A DNA stretch of 64,000 nucleotides from Tachypleus tridentatus. Taxonomy: Eukaryota > Arthropoda > Merostomata > Xiphosura > Limulidae. Position 1 is the stretch's first letter. Every line of letters starts with the position of its first letter. The notes beneath the pieces are model-generated. The model was not told the origin of the DNA and searched no databases. It saw only the letters and a list, made by a program, of their open reading frames with translations. Made by a program: the position numbers and the translations under genes. The stretch covers positions 41,636,035 through 41,700,034 of the forward strand of contig NC_134831.1 of the NCBI RefSeq assembly GCF_004210375.1. Reading direction: 5' to 3'. This document shows positions 1-30,414 of the stretch, in pieces.

Positions 1-17
1 ATTTTACGTAGAAGATC

Positions 18-55
18 GAACAACGTTTCGACCATCTTCGGTCATCATCAGGTTC
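18..55 (-). ncRNA. Hammerhead-ribozyme-like motif in the Penelope terminal region
   Basis: On the - strand, helix I strand GAAC (55-52) is followed by core CUGAUGA (51-45), one extra U (44), helix II GACC (43-40), loop GAAGAU (39-34), GGUC (33-30), core GAAA (29-26), a very short palindromic helix III (ACGU, 26-23), and GUUC (21-18), which pairs with GAAC. Hammerheads with tiny helix III that work as dimers are known from terminal repeats of Penelope-like elements. The unpaired U between CUGAUGA and helix II departs from the consensus, so this copy may be weak or inactive. Confidence 0.55.
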
Positions 56-188
56 ACAAAGAAAGAAAGAGGTAACTGACCGGAAGCTGACCACATGTTT
101 GGAAGGGGTTGTGTAACTGAGTTTTGGAATGTAGAGGGTGGTGTTAGATGTTTGAATATATAATTTTATATTATTTATTTTATTATAT

Positions 189-449
189 TTAATATAGGTA
201 TAAAGGCGTTCTTTTATATTGGTTTATTTTGGGTTTAAGTTGTTGTATAAGTGAGACTTCTTTAATTTTGCATTTGTTTATGTTTGTTTCTTTATTTAGT
301 ATTTGAGTGTTTTCTATGGTTATGTTGTGTTTATTTGACTTGCAGTGTTCAAAAATTTGTGAAGGTGATTTTTTATGTTCTTTGAATCTGGTTTCCATTT
401 TTCTACTTGTTTCTCCAATATAGAAGTTGTGGCAGTTATCACATTGTAT
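189..449 (-). pseudogene. GIY-YIG endonuclease domain of the Penelope-like element
   Basis: After the TAA at 450-452 the frame reads IQCDNCHNFYIGETSRKMET, then RFKEH, a His-rich middle and the IKEVSLIQQLKPKIN ending. The YIG core, the Arg after GET and the downstream Glu are those of the Penelope GIY-YIG nuclease, which nicks target DNA for priming. The GIY half (IIY) lies just before the stop codon, so the domain is split by a nonsense change. The frame is the same as that of the reverse transcriptase. Confidence 0.82.
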
Positions 450-647
450 TTAATAAATAATGTTGGTGTGGTGTTTGTCAGTGTAGTTTTTACATAGTAT
501 AGACCTCAGTTTTGTGCCTGGTTTTTGAATAAATTTGGTATTAACTGGAATGTCATATTTTGTTACTAGTTTTTGCCAAATGCTGGTTATTTGTCTGCTG
601 ATGTCGGGAATATATGGTATGTAGCAGTATATGGTTTCGTGAATTTT

Positions 648-2123
648 TTAGTCGTGAGATATATTTACTTTTGTTGGTTGATTTTGCTTTCTGTCTAGGT
701 GTGTGTGTATAATGTTTTCTATGGTTTGTGGAGGAAACTTATTGATGTTGATGAAGTATTGTTTAATTTTGTCTAATTCATTGTTAATTTTACCTGGTGA
801 GCATAGTTTTATGGCTGTGTTTATTTGGTTTTTTAGCATGTTGAGTTTTTGTTTTGTTTCATGTGCTGAGTCCCAAGGAATGTATAGTCCAGTATGGGTT
901 ATTTTTTGGTGGATTTCTGTTTCAAATTGTGTGCTGGTTCTTGTAATTTTGAGATTAAGAAATGATATTTGATTGCTTTCTTCCTGTTCACATGTGAAGT
1001 TAATGTTGGGATGTATAGAGTTAATGTGATTGAAAAAATTAAGTGTGTGTTCTGTAGATCTGAATCCCTCAACTGTGTCATCTACATATCTGTACCAGTA
1101 TAGTGGTGGATGTAATGCTGTATTAATTGCTTGTGTTTCAACTTGTGTCATAAAAATATTGGCTAGAACTGGTGATACTGAGTTGCCCATGCTTAGGCCA
1201 TTTGTTTGTATATAGTTGTGGTTGTTGAACATGAAGTTTGTCTTTATTGTGATGAATTCTATGAGGGTTGCTAATTGGTTGCTGGGAATGTCTATGGTTG
1301 GGTTAGGGTCTCTGATATAGAGTTCTAAGGCTATCTTGTAGGCTTTAGTGGTTGGAACTTCTGTAAAGAGGGATATAACATCAAAACTGGCCTTTAAGGC
1401 TTTATAATTAAGTTGATTTAGATTAGACTTGAAATTAAAAGAGTCTTTGATAAATGAGCTGGCTGATGTTACATATATGGAGAATGCCCATGCTATGTAT
1501 TTACCAAGATTGTAATTAAACGATTCATATGTGGACATTATTGGTTGTAATGGACAATCTGGTTTATGAGGTTTGGGGATGCCGTATATTTGTGGTGTGT
1601 GTGAGTCGGTTTTATGTAGGTAGGAATAAAGTGTTTGCGAAATTGTGTTGGCTTTTTTCATTTTTAGTAGTAATTTGTTTAGTTGCGTCTTGTGTGTCCT
1701 TGTTGGATTTGTGTGTATTGGTTTAAATTTATTTGTGTCTGATAAGATGTTCTTCATTTTTTGGATGCATTCATTCGTGTTCATTATGACAATAGCGTTA
1801 GCTTTATCTGCTTTTAGAATTTTTATGTTTTTGTCTTGTTTTAGGTTTTTAATGGAATTAATGTCTCTTTTTGTAATATTGTTTTTTAATTTTTTGTTTT
1901 GTGAAATTATGTTGATGGTTTTGTGAGAAAATTCTTTGAAAAAATTGTTTAAGATGTTGTTTTTAGGTGTTTCTGGAAAATATAAATTTTTAATTTTACC
2001 TGGGAAGTTTGGCTGTTGGATGTCAATAAAATTATCCAAGTTGTCTTCCTTCTGTTGGTTGTTTCCTTGTTTTTGTTTTCTGTGGAAAGTATCACAAGTC
2101 CCCTGGCTAGATCTTCTAAACAT
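648..2123 (-). pseudogene. Reverse transcriptase domain of the Penelope-like element
   Basis: A 491-codon open stretch. RT motifs in order: YGIPKPHKP (about residue 180), FDVISLFTEVP (about 246, catalytic Asp), QTNGLSMGNSVSPVLANIFM (about 306), YRYVDDTV (about 344, with the Asp pair) and ISFLNLKI (about 386), then TGLYIPWDSAHETKQKL. The thumb-like LYxxWxS block is typical of Penelope-like enzymes. All three catalytic aspartates are kept. It runs to TAA at 648, after which the same frame continues into the linker and endonuclease. The apparent N-terminus (MFRRSS) is not the real start, because the upstream part is in another frame. Confidence 0.9.
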
Positions 2124-2416
2124 GTTTTGATTTCTATGGTTGGAATGTACCTAGGTGCTATTGCGAAGTTGAGTCCTTTGTTAAGTAGATGTATCTCGTC
2201 TGTGTTTAATTGTCGGTCGGATCTGTTAATTATGAGGTTAGTTAACGGTTTGTCGTGATGTCTTTTCTGTTGTTTGCATCTTAGTTTTTCTAGTTTTTTG
2301 TTGTGGCAGATCTTTTTGTCTCTGTTGCTCTTAGTATTGATTTGGTTTATGTTTTGTTGTATAAGTCTGTAAATCTCTGGTTTAATGCAGCATGCCAGTT
2401 GATGGTCTAGGTTCAT
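1949..2416 (-). pseudogene. N-terminal region of the Penelope-like ORF (shifted frame)
   Basis: This frame carries the segment LNTDEIHLLNKGLNFAIAPR, the conserved pre-RT block of Penelope-like and related elements (LxxxExxLLxKGLxF), followed by IPTIEIKTCLEDLARGL. It overlaps the RT frame, and the shift lies within about 2050-2110, where both frames stay open. A second shift near 2382-2416 separates it from the frame upstream. Confidence 0.7.
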
Positions 2417-2621
2417 TTTTTATTTTTTGTAAGTCATGTAGTTCATTGTATTTTGTGTTCAACATGGCTTTAAATAGTTTTTTCTGTAAATTTTGGATAA
2501 TGCTTGTGTATTTATTAAAATCTTTTGAAAGTTTTACCTTTACAAAATTAGGGGTTAGTTGTTCCTTTCTACAAGTGGGTTTTCTCAACATCACTGAATA
2601 TTCAACTATATTTGAAAACAT
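2382..2621 (-). pseudogene. Probable N-terminus of the Penelope-like ORF
   Basis: A short basic open frame starting MFSNIVEYSVMLRKPTCRKE that leads, by a frameshift, into the next segment of the same element. It has no known domain; the assignment rests on position, strand and base composition. An adjacent unrelated start is possible. Confidence 0.45.
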
Positions 2622-2644
2622 GACACATAATATTTATATATATT

Positions 2645-3062
2645 AATACATGAAATATATAATTATAATACAGTTACATGTAAATTTAAAGGATAATAAT
2701 ATTGTTATTAGTAGCTGTCACAGAAGTGTAAGTGAAAACCAAAAAAAGCTAGTAACCATTTGTTTGTGTCGTCAGATGTCAAGGTTGAAAAGTAGAGTAT
2801 TAGTTTTCTTTGTGTGGTAACTAGTGTGTCATCCAGTCTTTTCATAAACAGTTTAAAGGAGATATTTTGTATAGATGTTTCTTGTTTTAAAGTCAGACAA
2901 TGATGGTGTGTCGTCATTTTGATGCTTTAATTTTTTTTTTATGAACTTCAGGACAATTTTAATGCATTCAATAAAGTTACATGAAAGAAATGCATAAAGG
3001 TTGCCAAGCACTTGTTTACAGAACAGTTCTGAAAAATTTCATAGAAAATTCTTCTCAGTTGA
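2645..3062. other. No recognised feature
   Basis: AT-rich sequence between the Penelope-like element and a small repeat array. The ORF-like stretch at 2708-2917 on the - strand shows no domain. Nothing supportable is seen. Confidence 0.5.
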
Positions 3063-3250
3063 ATTAATGGAGATGGTTCAACATTATTGTTAGAGAATAG
3101 GGTTCATGTGAATGAGTGAAGATGGTACAACATTTTTCGATAATAGAGCTCATGAATAAGTGGAGATACAATATTGTTAGAGAATAAAGTTCATGTGAAT
3201 AAGTGGAGATGGTACAACATTGTTAGAGAATAGGGTTCATGTAAATGATT
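3063..3250 (+). repeat. Short degenerate tandem repeat, unit about 55 bp, 3-4 copies
   Basis: Repeated words include gttagagaatagggttcatg, gaataagtggagatggtac and aacattgttagagaat. One copy is shortened. Not coding. Confidence 0.65.
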
Positions 3251-3614
3251 TTTGTTGATTTTCAAGTAAAGCAGACATAAAAATAGAGAGATTTAAATGA
3301 AACATTTCCACAAAGGAACTTGTATGAGATAACCACATAAAACAAGTAATAACAATAAGCATGAATATTGAAGTTATAAAACACTAACAAGAACACTTTC
3401 ATAGAACACATCAGCGTGTGTGTGTTACATCATTTAATAGCACTGATTTCATATGAACAATTTGCCAATCAGATACAAGAAAGGCATGATCATATGCAGT
3501 GTTTGTGTGCCTGTTCTTTCTTGTGGATAATAAGGGAGATTCCAGCAAATCCTCTTTCTTAATGTACATATAATCTTTTCTCATGCTAGAGAAAGATTCT
3601 ACTTTTAATGTTAT

Positions 3615-3705
3615 AGAACAGTGGTTCCCAGCCTTTTTTATGTCCTGCACCCCTAAAAAAAATTTAATATGTTCTTGCATCCCTAGTTGGGTGCTCATAT
3701 TTTCT
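3615..3705 (+). mobile_element. hAT-type terminal fragment (single end)
   Basis: The sequence cagtggttcccagcctttt followed by a cacccct-rich stretch resembles the left end of Charlie-like hAT DNA transposons. No matching right end was found nearby, so it is a remnant or a coincidental match. It lies just upstream of NDUFS8 exon 2, presumably in intron 1. Confidence 0.4.
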
Positions 3706-3892
3706 TGCAATTACTTAGTAATGCTGAAAAATGGAATAAAAATGTAAGTAAGAATTTATACAACTTTATATACAATGAATGGTTGCTCTTAGTCATTCAG
3801 ATAGTACCATAATACTGTACCAGTGTGAACAGAATATAGATTTAGATGTATTCTAAGATAGTTTTAATTTAAATATTCTTTCTATTTTACAG

Positions 3893-23299
<19,407 letters not shown>

Positions 23300-23389
23300 G
23301 TGGTTTACTGACAGTTTATCACCTTAGATTAGAGTTCCATTACTGGATTTTGTTTGCCAAGTTCTAGAAACATGGGACATTATTCAAAC

Positions 23390-23395
23390 AATAAA
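23390..23395 (+). terminator. Polyadenylation signal AATAAA (proximal)
   Basis: Canonical hexamer 91 bp after the NDUFS8 stop codon. It could give a short 3' UTR form. Confidence 0.45.
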
Positions 23396-23727
23396 ATATG
23401 GTAAATGTAAGGTAAATGAATCTTAACAATGATATTTCAGATAAAAGATACAGTGAATTCTGACATCTTTTGAAGAAGCACGTTAATTAGCTCTGAATTT
23501 GTAATAACCAAACTGAAGTTGAAACAATACCAAATAGTGCATGAAATTCAATAGAGCTTTCTGATGTTAAATGTTGAAACTTCCAGTTTTTTTTAGAAAA
23601 AGCTTGGATATGTAATTTAGTATTATAATAATTGTAATGAGCATGATGGTTCATATTTCAAGACCTGTTTGCTGTTTGATAACTTAGATGTAATCATACA
23701 GTTCATTGTACATAAGTAGATGTGATG

Positions 23728-23733
23728 AATAAA
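23728..23733 (+). terminator. Polyadenylation signal AATAAA (distal, likely main)
   Basis: Canonical hexamer about 430 bp after the NDUFS8 stop codon, with a T/GT-rich downstream stretch about 25-45 bp later. Confidence 0.6.
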
Positions 23734-24431
23734 AAATACAACAGAGCTAATCTTGAACAAACTTGCTTGTTTATATTTCTTAAAAATAGATGACAGCACA
23801 GAACTGTTTGCGGATTATTGTTTCCAAAGTATATTAGTAAAGAAGTTCTGTATTATCAAGCTCAAATAACAAAGTGTATGAAGATAGATCTTTGTAGACA
23901 ATTTTCAAAAATAATTAATTATACACTGCTTAAGTAGCTTACTTTTAATATAGCATAGAAGGCTATTTTTAATAAAGATGTTTCAAATTCAAGTAATTAG
24001 TTTCTTTTCTGGGTGAGACATATGCCCATAATTCAAAAAGTGTTTGTAATAAACATTACATAACCAATCTGTCATGTTTGTGGTCTGTTTCGCCCTGTAC
24101 TGGTTTCCATAACGTTATGACGCAATTAAATATATCAAAGTTTGTTGTAATAGGAAATGATATTTGGTTTCTATTACTTTCTAATATATAAAACACATAA
24201 AACGTTATTCCAGTTCAATAAAGTTTTCGTCTGGTTATTATTGCATTGTTGTAACTTCCTTTTCTAAGTCAGTTCCATTAGACATCCTAAAGTACATTAA
24301 GTATACTGTTTTTATTTCATTTGGCTTTGTTATAGTTTAATTAAGAGTACCAATATTCTAGCTATTTATTGTATAATTCAGATATTCATTTAAATTCTTA
24401 TCTTTAGCATCTGACTTTACTATTTATACTG

Positions 24432-24544
24432 TTCCCTGGTAGGAAAGTGATGTCTTCGAATTTACAACCCTAAAATCGGGGGGTTCGATTCTTCTCGGTG
24501 GACACAGCAGATAGACCAAGATGGCTTTGCTTTTAGAAAACAAA
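24432..24544 (+). repeat. SINE-B-like copy (variant)
   Basis: Contains gaatttacaaccctaaaatc, ggttcgattcttctcggtgg and acacagcagatagac, ending in aaaacaaac. The RNA polymerase III B box GGTTCGATTCT is clear. Similar variants occur at 60390 and 60680. Confidence 0.65.
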
Positions 24545-24689
24545 CTATTGACCTTGTCATGTTACTTGACTCTACTTCTAAACAGTGACATCATCATAGT
24601 AATTTATCTCAGATTTTAGACTACTGTAACGTTACACTTTTTGAGTTGTTTAATGGTTTTTATTTATCACGAGACGTTTGTTTTTAAGT

Positions 24690-24961
24690 TTTGTTTGTTT
24701 TTGGAATTTCGCACAAAGCTACTCGAGGGCTATCTGTGCTAGCCGTCCCTAATTTAGCAGTGTAAGACTAGAGGGAAGATAGCTAGTCATCACCACCCAC
24801 CGCCAACTCTTGGGCTACTCTTTTACCAACGAATAGTGGGATTGACCGTAACATTATACACCCCCACGGCTGGGAGGGCGAGCATGTTTAGCGCGACGCG
24901 GGCACAAACCCGCGGCCCTCGGATTACGAGTCGCACGCCTTACGCGCTTGGCCATGCTAGG
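24690..24961 (-). repeat. SINE-A copy, full length
   Basis: Reads on the - strand from a tRNA-like head (ggccatgc side at 24961) to the aaacaaaac tail at 24690. The body has the standard words agctactcgagggctatctg, gccaactcttgggctactc and ttttaccaacgaatagtggg. The head is CGCG-rich (gcgcgacgcgggcac), a variant shared with the copies at 38428 and 56278. Confidence 0.93.
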
Positions 24962-26387
24962 AAGACTGACTGGAAAGTATGATTATACTAGTATTGCGTA
25001 GTATAACAAACGTTAAACTACGACAGTACGTAAAACGTTTTGATGTTTTATAAGTAAGTTATACCTTATTCTTTCTTTAATATTAGTTTTGTTTACAGTA
25101 TTGGTTAGTGTTTACTGTATCAAGTTTAGCCATTTTAAATCTGTTATTATTATTTATTTTTAATATAAGGATTGTTCTGCAGTGTTAGCTTAGAGATTCA
25201 GCTAATTCACCTAAACTGGCCGAACCTTGTGATATACTTTATTTATGGCCGAGAATAACGAACAGATGCAGAGTTAGCTATATTACCAGTGGAATCATTT
25301 TTGTTTTGATATAAAATAGGTAGTTTTGCTCTAATCAGAAATTGATATTAATGACGCGAAATATAACAGACATACGTCAGTTCTGAAATTAGTAGAGGGG
25401 AAAAATGATGCTAGAGTGAAAATTATTACAATAAACAAGAAATTTAATTGAAAAACCAATCGTTAATTGTTGAGTCTTAACGATATTGGATAATTCTATT
25501 TAACATTACAAACTCGTCTGTAGCGAGACCGAACTGAACATCGAAAATTTCTGTCTTTAAAATAAACATCATAAATGTACGAAAATGTTTGTTTCTCGTT
25601 TCCACAAAGCTTCGTGTGCATATTTGGTACTAGATAGCGCTAGATTCGTCAATTTACTAAGGAATCAATTAGGCACTAAGCTCGAAGGTATCACTTTGGG
25701 CTTTAAAAAAAATTTTTTTTTTTTACTTAGCACTTTGGTGATACGCTATGAATGTATAGCGTGATTAATGAGTGTAGTTGTCGAAAGAAAGAAATATGAA
25801 AAAATGTAAATCCGTAATGAAAATGAGTAGGCAATATATTTAGTTTAAAAAAGGTAAAGGATAAATTCCTTACACGAGAAGCAAGACAACTAGATGTCAA
25901 CCCTTACGGCAATTTTTTAAAATTACTTTCATAGCTATATAAAAATTATACAAAGATAAATTTAGACAAACTAACAGTTCTAAATAGTAAAACGCAAAGG
26001 GAATTCCAGTTAATTTTTTTATATCAATCTTTACCTCGGAACTGTAGAATCAGTACTAATTTATCGATACTTGACTGTTAGCAAGAGAAAAAAAAAGGTA
26101 TGTTGGGCTTGAATCATAATTGTGTTTAACAACAAAAATTGAGACCAATTCATCAATGTCCAATAACTGAAAGCTCTGAGGAAAAAAGGGTAAATTACGA
26201 CTAATCACGTAACGATTTATAACTGTTGGGTGTGAATAAAGTAGTTTTAACTAATTCAACCTGTTGCTTTCCAAGTTTGTCTCTCCTTTTTTTTTAACAA
26301 CGTTACTGATGATGATAAAAAGATAATCTCAACTCCTCTGTTCGTTTAACTTCTTTTAAAGATGAATCATCTGTCTATTCGTTTTGC
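24962..26387. other. No recognised feature
   Basis: CpG-containing AT-rich sequence between two SINE-A copies. No ORF with a domain and no clear repeat was seen. Confidence 0.5.
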
Positions 26388-26658
26388 GGCCCGGTATGGA
26401 CAAGTGGTTAAGGCGCTCGACTCGTAATCCGAGAGTCGCGGGTTCGAATCCCCGTCACATCAAACATGCTCGACCCCTTCAGCCGTGGGGGCGTTATAAT
26501 ATTACAGTCTATCCCACAATTCGTTGGCAAAAGAGTAGTCCAAGAGTTGGCGATGGGTGGTGATGACTAGCTGCCTTCCCTCTAGTTTTACACTGCGATA
26601 TTAGGACGGCTAGCGCAGATAGTCCTCGTGTAGCTTTGCGCGAAATTCAAAACAAACC
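26388..26658 (+). repeat. SINE-A copy, full length
   Basis: Head ggcccggtatggacaagtgg, anticodon-like loop ctcgtaa, B box ggttcgaatcc, body and terminal aattcaaaacaaacc. Its downstream flank (26659-26752) is shared with the copy at 44448, so the two share more than the SINE. Confidence 0.95.
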
Positions 26659-26752
26659 AACTTTGTAAATCTTAAACATAATTGTTGAAATTAACCCTAG
26701 GGTTAACAGATGGAAGAAGTGTGTTTAGAAGTTTTGAAATATTTGGACATTG
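26659..26752 (+). repeat. Non-SINE flank duplicated at 44711-44803, with F-box-like start
   Basis: Starts with ttgtaaatcttaaacataat and includes an ATG (26710) followed by EEVCLEVLKYLDI in the reading frame, which resembles an F-box start. It is cut off by divergence into a SINE-A fragment. The same flank, with a longer open frame, is at 44711-44991. Confidence 0.6.
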
Positions 26753-26769
26753 GGTGTAAATTGGCGTTA

Positions 26770-26886
26770 CGAATGACGTTCAGTCCTACTACTCGTTGGT
26801 AAAAGAGTAGCACGGGAGTAGGCGGTGGGTGATGATGGCTAGTTGCCTTCCCTCTAGTCTTACGCTACAAAAATTCAAAACAAACG
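26770..26886 (+). repeat. SINE-A fragment (3' part)
   Basis: Contains tactcgttggtaaaagagta, ggcggtgggtgatgatggct and the end aaattcaaaacaaac; the head and the gacggctagcgcagatagcc block are missing. Confidence 0.85.
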
Positions 26887-27844
26887 GGCGGACGGAAAAA
26901 AGAAGTTTTTCTGGAACTAGAACGAGAATTCTTTAAAAAAAACAACTTATCACCGCAGTTATATATGTTCAATCCAAGTACTCACATTGAAACTAGCTTC
27001 AGAAACCATCACTTAAGACCTTTAACCTCTGACCATGAGTTCCAGGGTCACAGGAACTATAAATCGATTTCTATCGTTAGCTATCAGAAGTATCGAATAA
27101 ATTATTGTTGTGTACAACGTTTTAAATACAAGTTAAATACCCACACATGGGTTCTTCTCACAATGTTATTATTATTTATTGTGTCACGTTCTCAGTAATC
27201 CGCCCTAACAGAAAGCTATTGGAAGTTTTCCGTGGCAGTTATATCGATCGCGTATGTGCGGAATGTTGAATGCAAGTCATTTATATACCACTCTAGATAA
27301 CGGGCGCCAGTTTTTGACAATGAAGACAACTTAAAAATTGAAATCCGTCTAGATAAAAACAAATAAAGACGGATGGCCGTCAAACAAAAACAGAGAATGG
27401 AAGGATTCATATGATGGTGAAATTTCATTTCTTGATGAAATTCGAATAACTTCGACAGTTTTCGTTGATGATGTAAAATCGTCACGTAAATGCCCTTTAA
27501 AGGGTATAGAAAGAAAGTTTCATTCTAAAATTGACGTGAACAGTCAATTATGTATATTCTCTCTATGTTTTACAATGCCCACACTGACTCAGTAAAATAA
27601 TTAGATATTTAGAATTCTGACTACGACTCCCAGTTTGTAGAAGTTTTTGGCAAGTTGTAACGCTTCAAATCGGACTTTTATACCCGCGCTAGGTAGAACA
27701 TAAATTGTTCATTTTTGAAGCTTTCCACTTGACAGAAAGCATAGTTTAAAAAACAAAACCTACAGAAAGAATAGTTAAAAAACAACAACATTGGTTTCAC
27801 TCGAAACGGTTTGTGGACTGGAACTGTCATAGTAAAACAGGGAC

Positions 27845-28040
27845 TTGGCTACATGAGTTAACTTCGCGAGCTATCCCTAATTTCAACTTATAGAAAAGAG
27901 GCAACTAATTAACAGCATCTACCGCCAACTTCAGAGCTACTAATATAATTGAAAAATAAGGTTGATCTTATTACTCTTATAATCCACTCACGACTTCATA
28001 ATACGGAGCGCGAATTTTTAACGGGGCGCGAACCTTGGAT
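27845..28040 (-). repeat. Strongly diverged SINE-A-like copy
   Basis: Weak matches to the SINE-A order on the - strand: cgcgagctatccctaatttc, accgccaacttcagagctac, then gggcgcgaacc. Confidence 0.45.
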
Positions 28041-28733
28041 GTTTGGATACAGAGCCCAGCACGTCTTCATGTGTAGAAATTTGAATAAGTTGGCATATTT
28101 TCGTCTTTCAAAATAGAAAAAAAATCGTTTATTTTATGTAGAAGGAAAAGAAAATAGAGTATTATGGTAGGCGCGATTGATTTGTCAACGCAGTCACGTT
28201 TTATCTCCCGAAGCATGGTTAGAAGAGGGAAGACAGTTGGTCGCTCTCCCAAAGATTACGTGTACGTGTATGTAGACTATGAGTGTATATTTTATATCAC
28301 AATACATATAGTTTTATTCTCGTAACCTAGAAGTGGAGTTATTATCTAACGAACCATCTTTTTCACATGAACTTAAGAAATAGCATTCAACAATGTTTCG
28401 GTATATTTTTAAATTCTTCTGGTACATTGTTGTCAAAATACTCGAATATTTAACTGAAAATATTTAAACTTTGAACACGGAAAAACGGAAAATTTCATTT
28501 TGTAAAGTCAAACATATATAGTTTGTCATAGGTATCAAACGTTTCAATTCTAAATAGATGTATTTGTATGTATTGAAATATATTAAAATACATGCAAACA
28601 TTACCGGTTTTTTTTAGAGGGTCTTGATTCAATATTATGAAATTTAGAATATTGAAAACTCACTTCATAAAATTATAATCAACTCAAAATATCCAGTGTT
28701 CGGAATACGTTTTTTTTTTGCCCCGCTCTCCGT

Positions 28734-29003
28734 TTGGTTTGTTTTGAATTTCACGCAAAGTAACTGGAGGGCTGTCTGCGCTAGCCGTCCCTAATTTAGT
28801 AGTGTAAGATTAGAGGGAAGGCAACTAGGCATCACCACCCATCGCCAACTCTTGGGCTACTCTTTTACCAACGAATAGTGGGATTGAGCATCACGTTATA
28901 ACGCCCTCACAGCTGAAAGGGTGAGCATGTTTGGTGTGATGGGGACTCGAACCAGCGACCCTCGGATTATAAGTCGAGTGCCTTAACCTCCTGACTAGGC
29001 TGG
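28734..29003 (-). repeat. SINE-A copy, full length
   Basis: From the tail (ggtttgttttgaatttcacg) to the head (ggactcgaaccagcgaccct, cggattataagtcgag) on the - strand. Moderately diverged. Confidence 0.93.
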
Positions 29004-29274
29004 TAGTATGGAGATATATGAACTTCAAAAGCAATAAATAAAAATATTTGTTAGTCTGCATTTTACTTGAAACTTTATTTACTTAAATTATTTGTTGCTC
29101 CTCCTCTTCATTCATAGTTTTGTTGGATTTAAAACTAATTCTGTATCTTAATCAGGATCGAAAGATAAAAATGAAGAAACAGATCAACAGTATCAGGTTA
29201 TAATTTATATATTAATAAGGATTACTCACGTCTAACTACCTTTTTTACACCTTTGTCGTGGTCGTCTTCTGTAC

Positions 29275-29548
29275 GACCCAGCATAGCCAGGTAGTCAGAG
29301 CGCTAGACTCGTAACCTGAGGGTCACTGTTTCTAATACCTATCACACCAAACATGTTCACCTTTTCAGCCATGGGAGCGTTATAATGTGACGGTCACTCC
29401 CACTATTCAATGGTAAAAGAGTAACCCAAGAGTTGGTTGTGGGTGGTGTTGACTAGCTGCCTTCCCTCTAATTTTACACTGGTAAATTAGGGACGGCTAG
29501 AGCAGATAGCCCTCGTGTAGCTTTGCATAAAATTCAAAACAAACAAAA
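29275..29548 (+). repeat. SINE-A copy, full length
   Basis: Head cccagcatagccaggtagtc, gactcgtaacctgagggtc, body, and tail aattcaaaacaaacaaaag. The B box is degraded (tttctaatacc). Confidence 0.92.
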
Positions 29549-30287
29549 GAAATATGACGCAATGTTTATTTTCAGTTCACCTATTTTCTTTTCATACATA
29601 CAAATGTCATACCTGAAAGATATTAACGAAAATAGCCATATGTATTAAGCTCTATCTATAAAGAATGTTCAAATGTTGAAGCCTTTCATAACTAGTTTGT
29701 ATTTCGAATTTATTTAGACAGAAGTTAGACAGTGGAAATATTTTATTAGCACTTGGCACAAAACTGAGTATATTTTTATGCTCATGTGCAATCTACTATA
29801 AAAGTCTCTAAATGTCTAATATTATTGAACTTACGTGTGAACAAAATAACGTAACATAAGCCCCCGTACTGAGGAGGACCCCCGTTCCCAGTCTCCAGCA
29901 GGTCTCCGATTAGAAGTCAAACAATCTGTCAGTCATAATTGGTTTAAAGTTGTGTTTAATAATTGCTAATTTTTCGACGATACAATTATCGAGCTTACAC
30001 CAAACTCATGCTTGCTACGTCACTGTGTGACTAGCTTTTTTCCCTATCCCATCTTTCTCCCCCATTTTCCCTTAATGTATGAGTGTTAGTGAGTTCGCCA
30101 GTGAGCTTTGTAAGACTACAAATAACATTTAATTGTCACCTTCACTCCGAGTAACCACGTTATCAGGCAAAAGTAGAAACTTTTGTGTGTTTTTTTTTTG
30201 CGGGGGTGGGGGTGGTATTTATCGTGCTCCAAATTGTTTTTATACTTCACAAGATTCATACGACCTCTAGTGCTTGAAAGACAGTTG

Positions 30288-30412
30288 TGCTGTTCTTGTT
30301 TTGTTAGCGTACAATTCCACAGTGGGCTAATCGCGCATTGTACACCATGGGTAATCGAACCTCGGATTCTAGCGATGTGAGTTTGTAACATTATCGCATC
30401 GCTGAGCGACCA
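30288..30412 (-). repeat. SINE-B-like copy, diverged
   Basis: On the + strand: acaattccacagtgggctaa, catgggtaatcgaacctcgg and attctagcgatgtgag, the inverted head and body of SINE-B. Confidence 0.6.
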
Positions 30413-30414
30413 TA

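Larger units (their letters stand above)
1..2640 (-). mobile_element. Penelope-like retroelement (RT plus GIY-YIG), decayed, antisense to NDUFS8
   Basis: Read on the - strand, the order is N-terminal region (2621 to about 2050), reverse transcriptase (2123-648), linker, GIY-YIG endonuclease (about 480-189), then a non-coding end with a hammerhead-like motif (55-18). This order is the hallmark of endonuclease-bearing Penelope-like elements. The frame from 2123 to 189 is continuous except for TAA codons at 648-650 and 450-452. Two frameshifts break the N-terminal part (about 2050-2110 and 2382-2416). The left end is cut by the window edge. The element keeps more CpG than its surroundings (for example 1-60 and 2161-2220), suggesting a fairly recent insertion. 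It probably lies in intron 1 of NDUFS8. Confidence 0.88.
23300..23760 (+). other. NDUFS8 3' UTR
   Basis: AT-rich sequence following the stop codon. Two AATAAA hexamers are present, at 23390-23395 and 23728-23733; the second is followed by a GT-containing stretch (ttgcttgtttatattt) and is the likelier main cleavage signal. There is no coding potential. The CpG-poor character of the gene continues through it and ends roughly 350 bp further on. Confidence 0.7.

Noticed and set aside
703..2258. Several + strand ORFs rich in Phe, Leu and Val
   Set aside because: They are the reverse strand of the Penelope-like coding region and have no independent support.
26388..26470. Functional tRNA genes (this and the other SINE-A heads with a ctcgtaa loop)
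   Set aside because: The heads are tRNA-like but pair imperfectly, lack a clean acceptor stem and are always followed by the same SINE body; they are SINE promoters, not tRNA genes.
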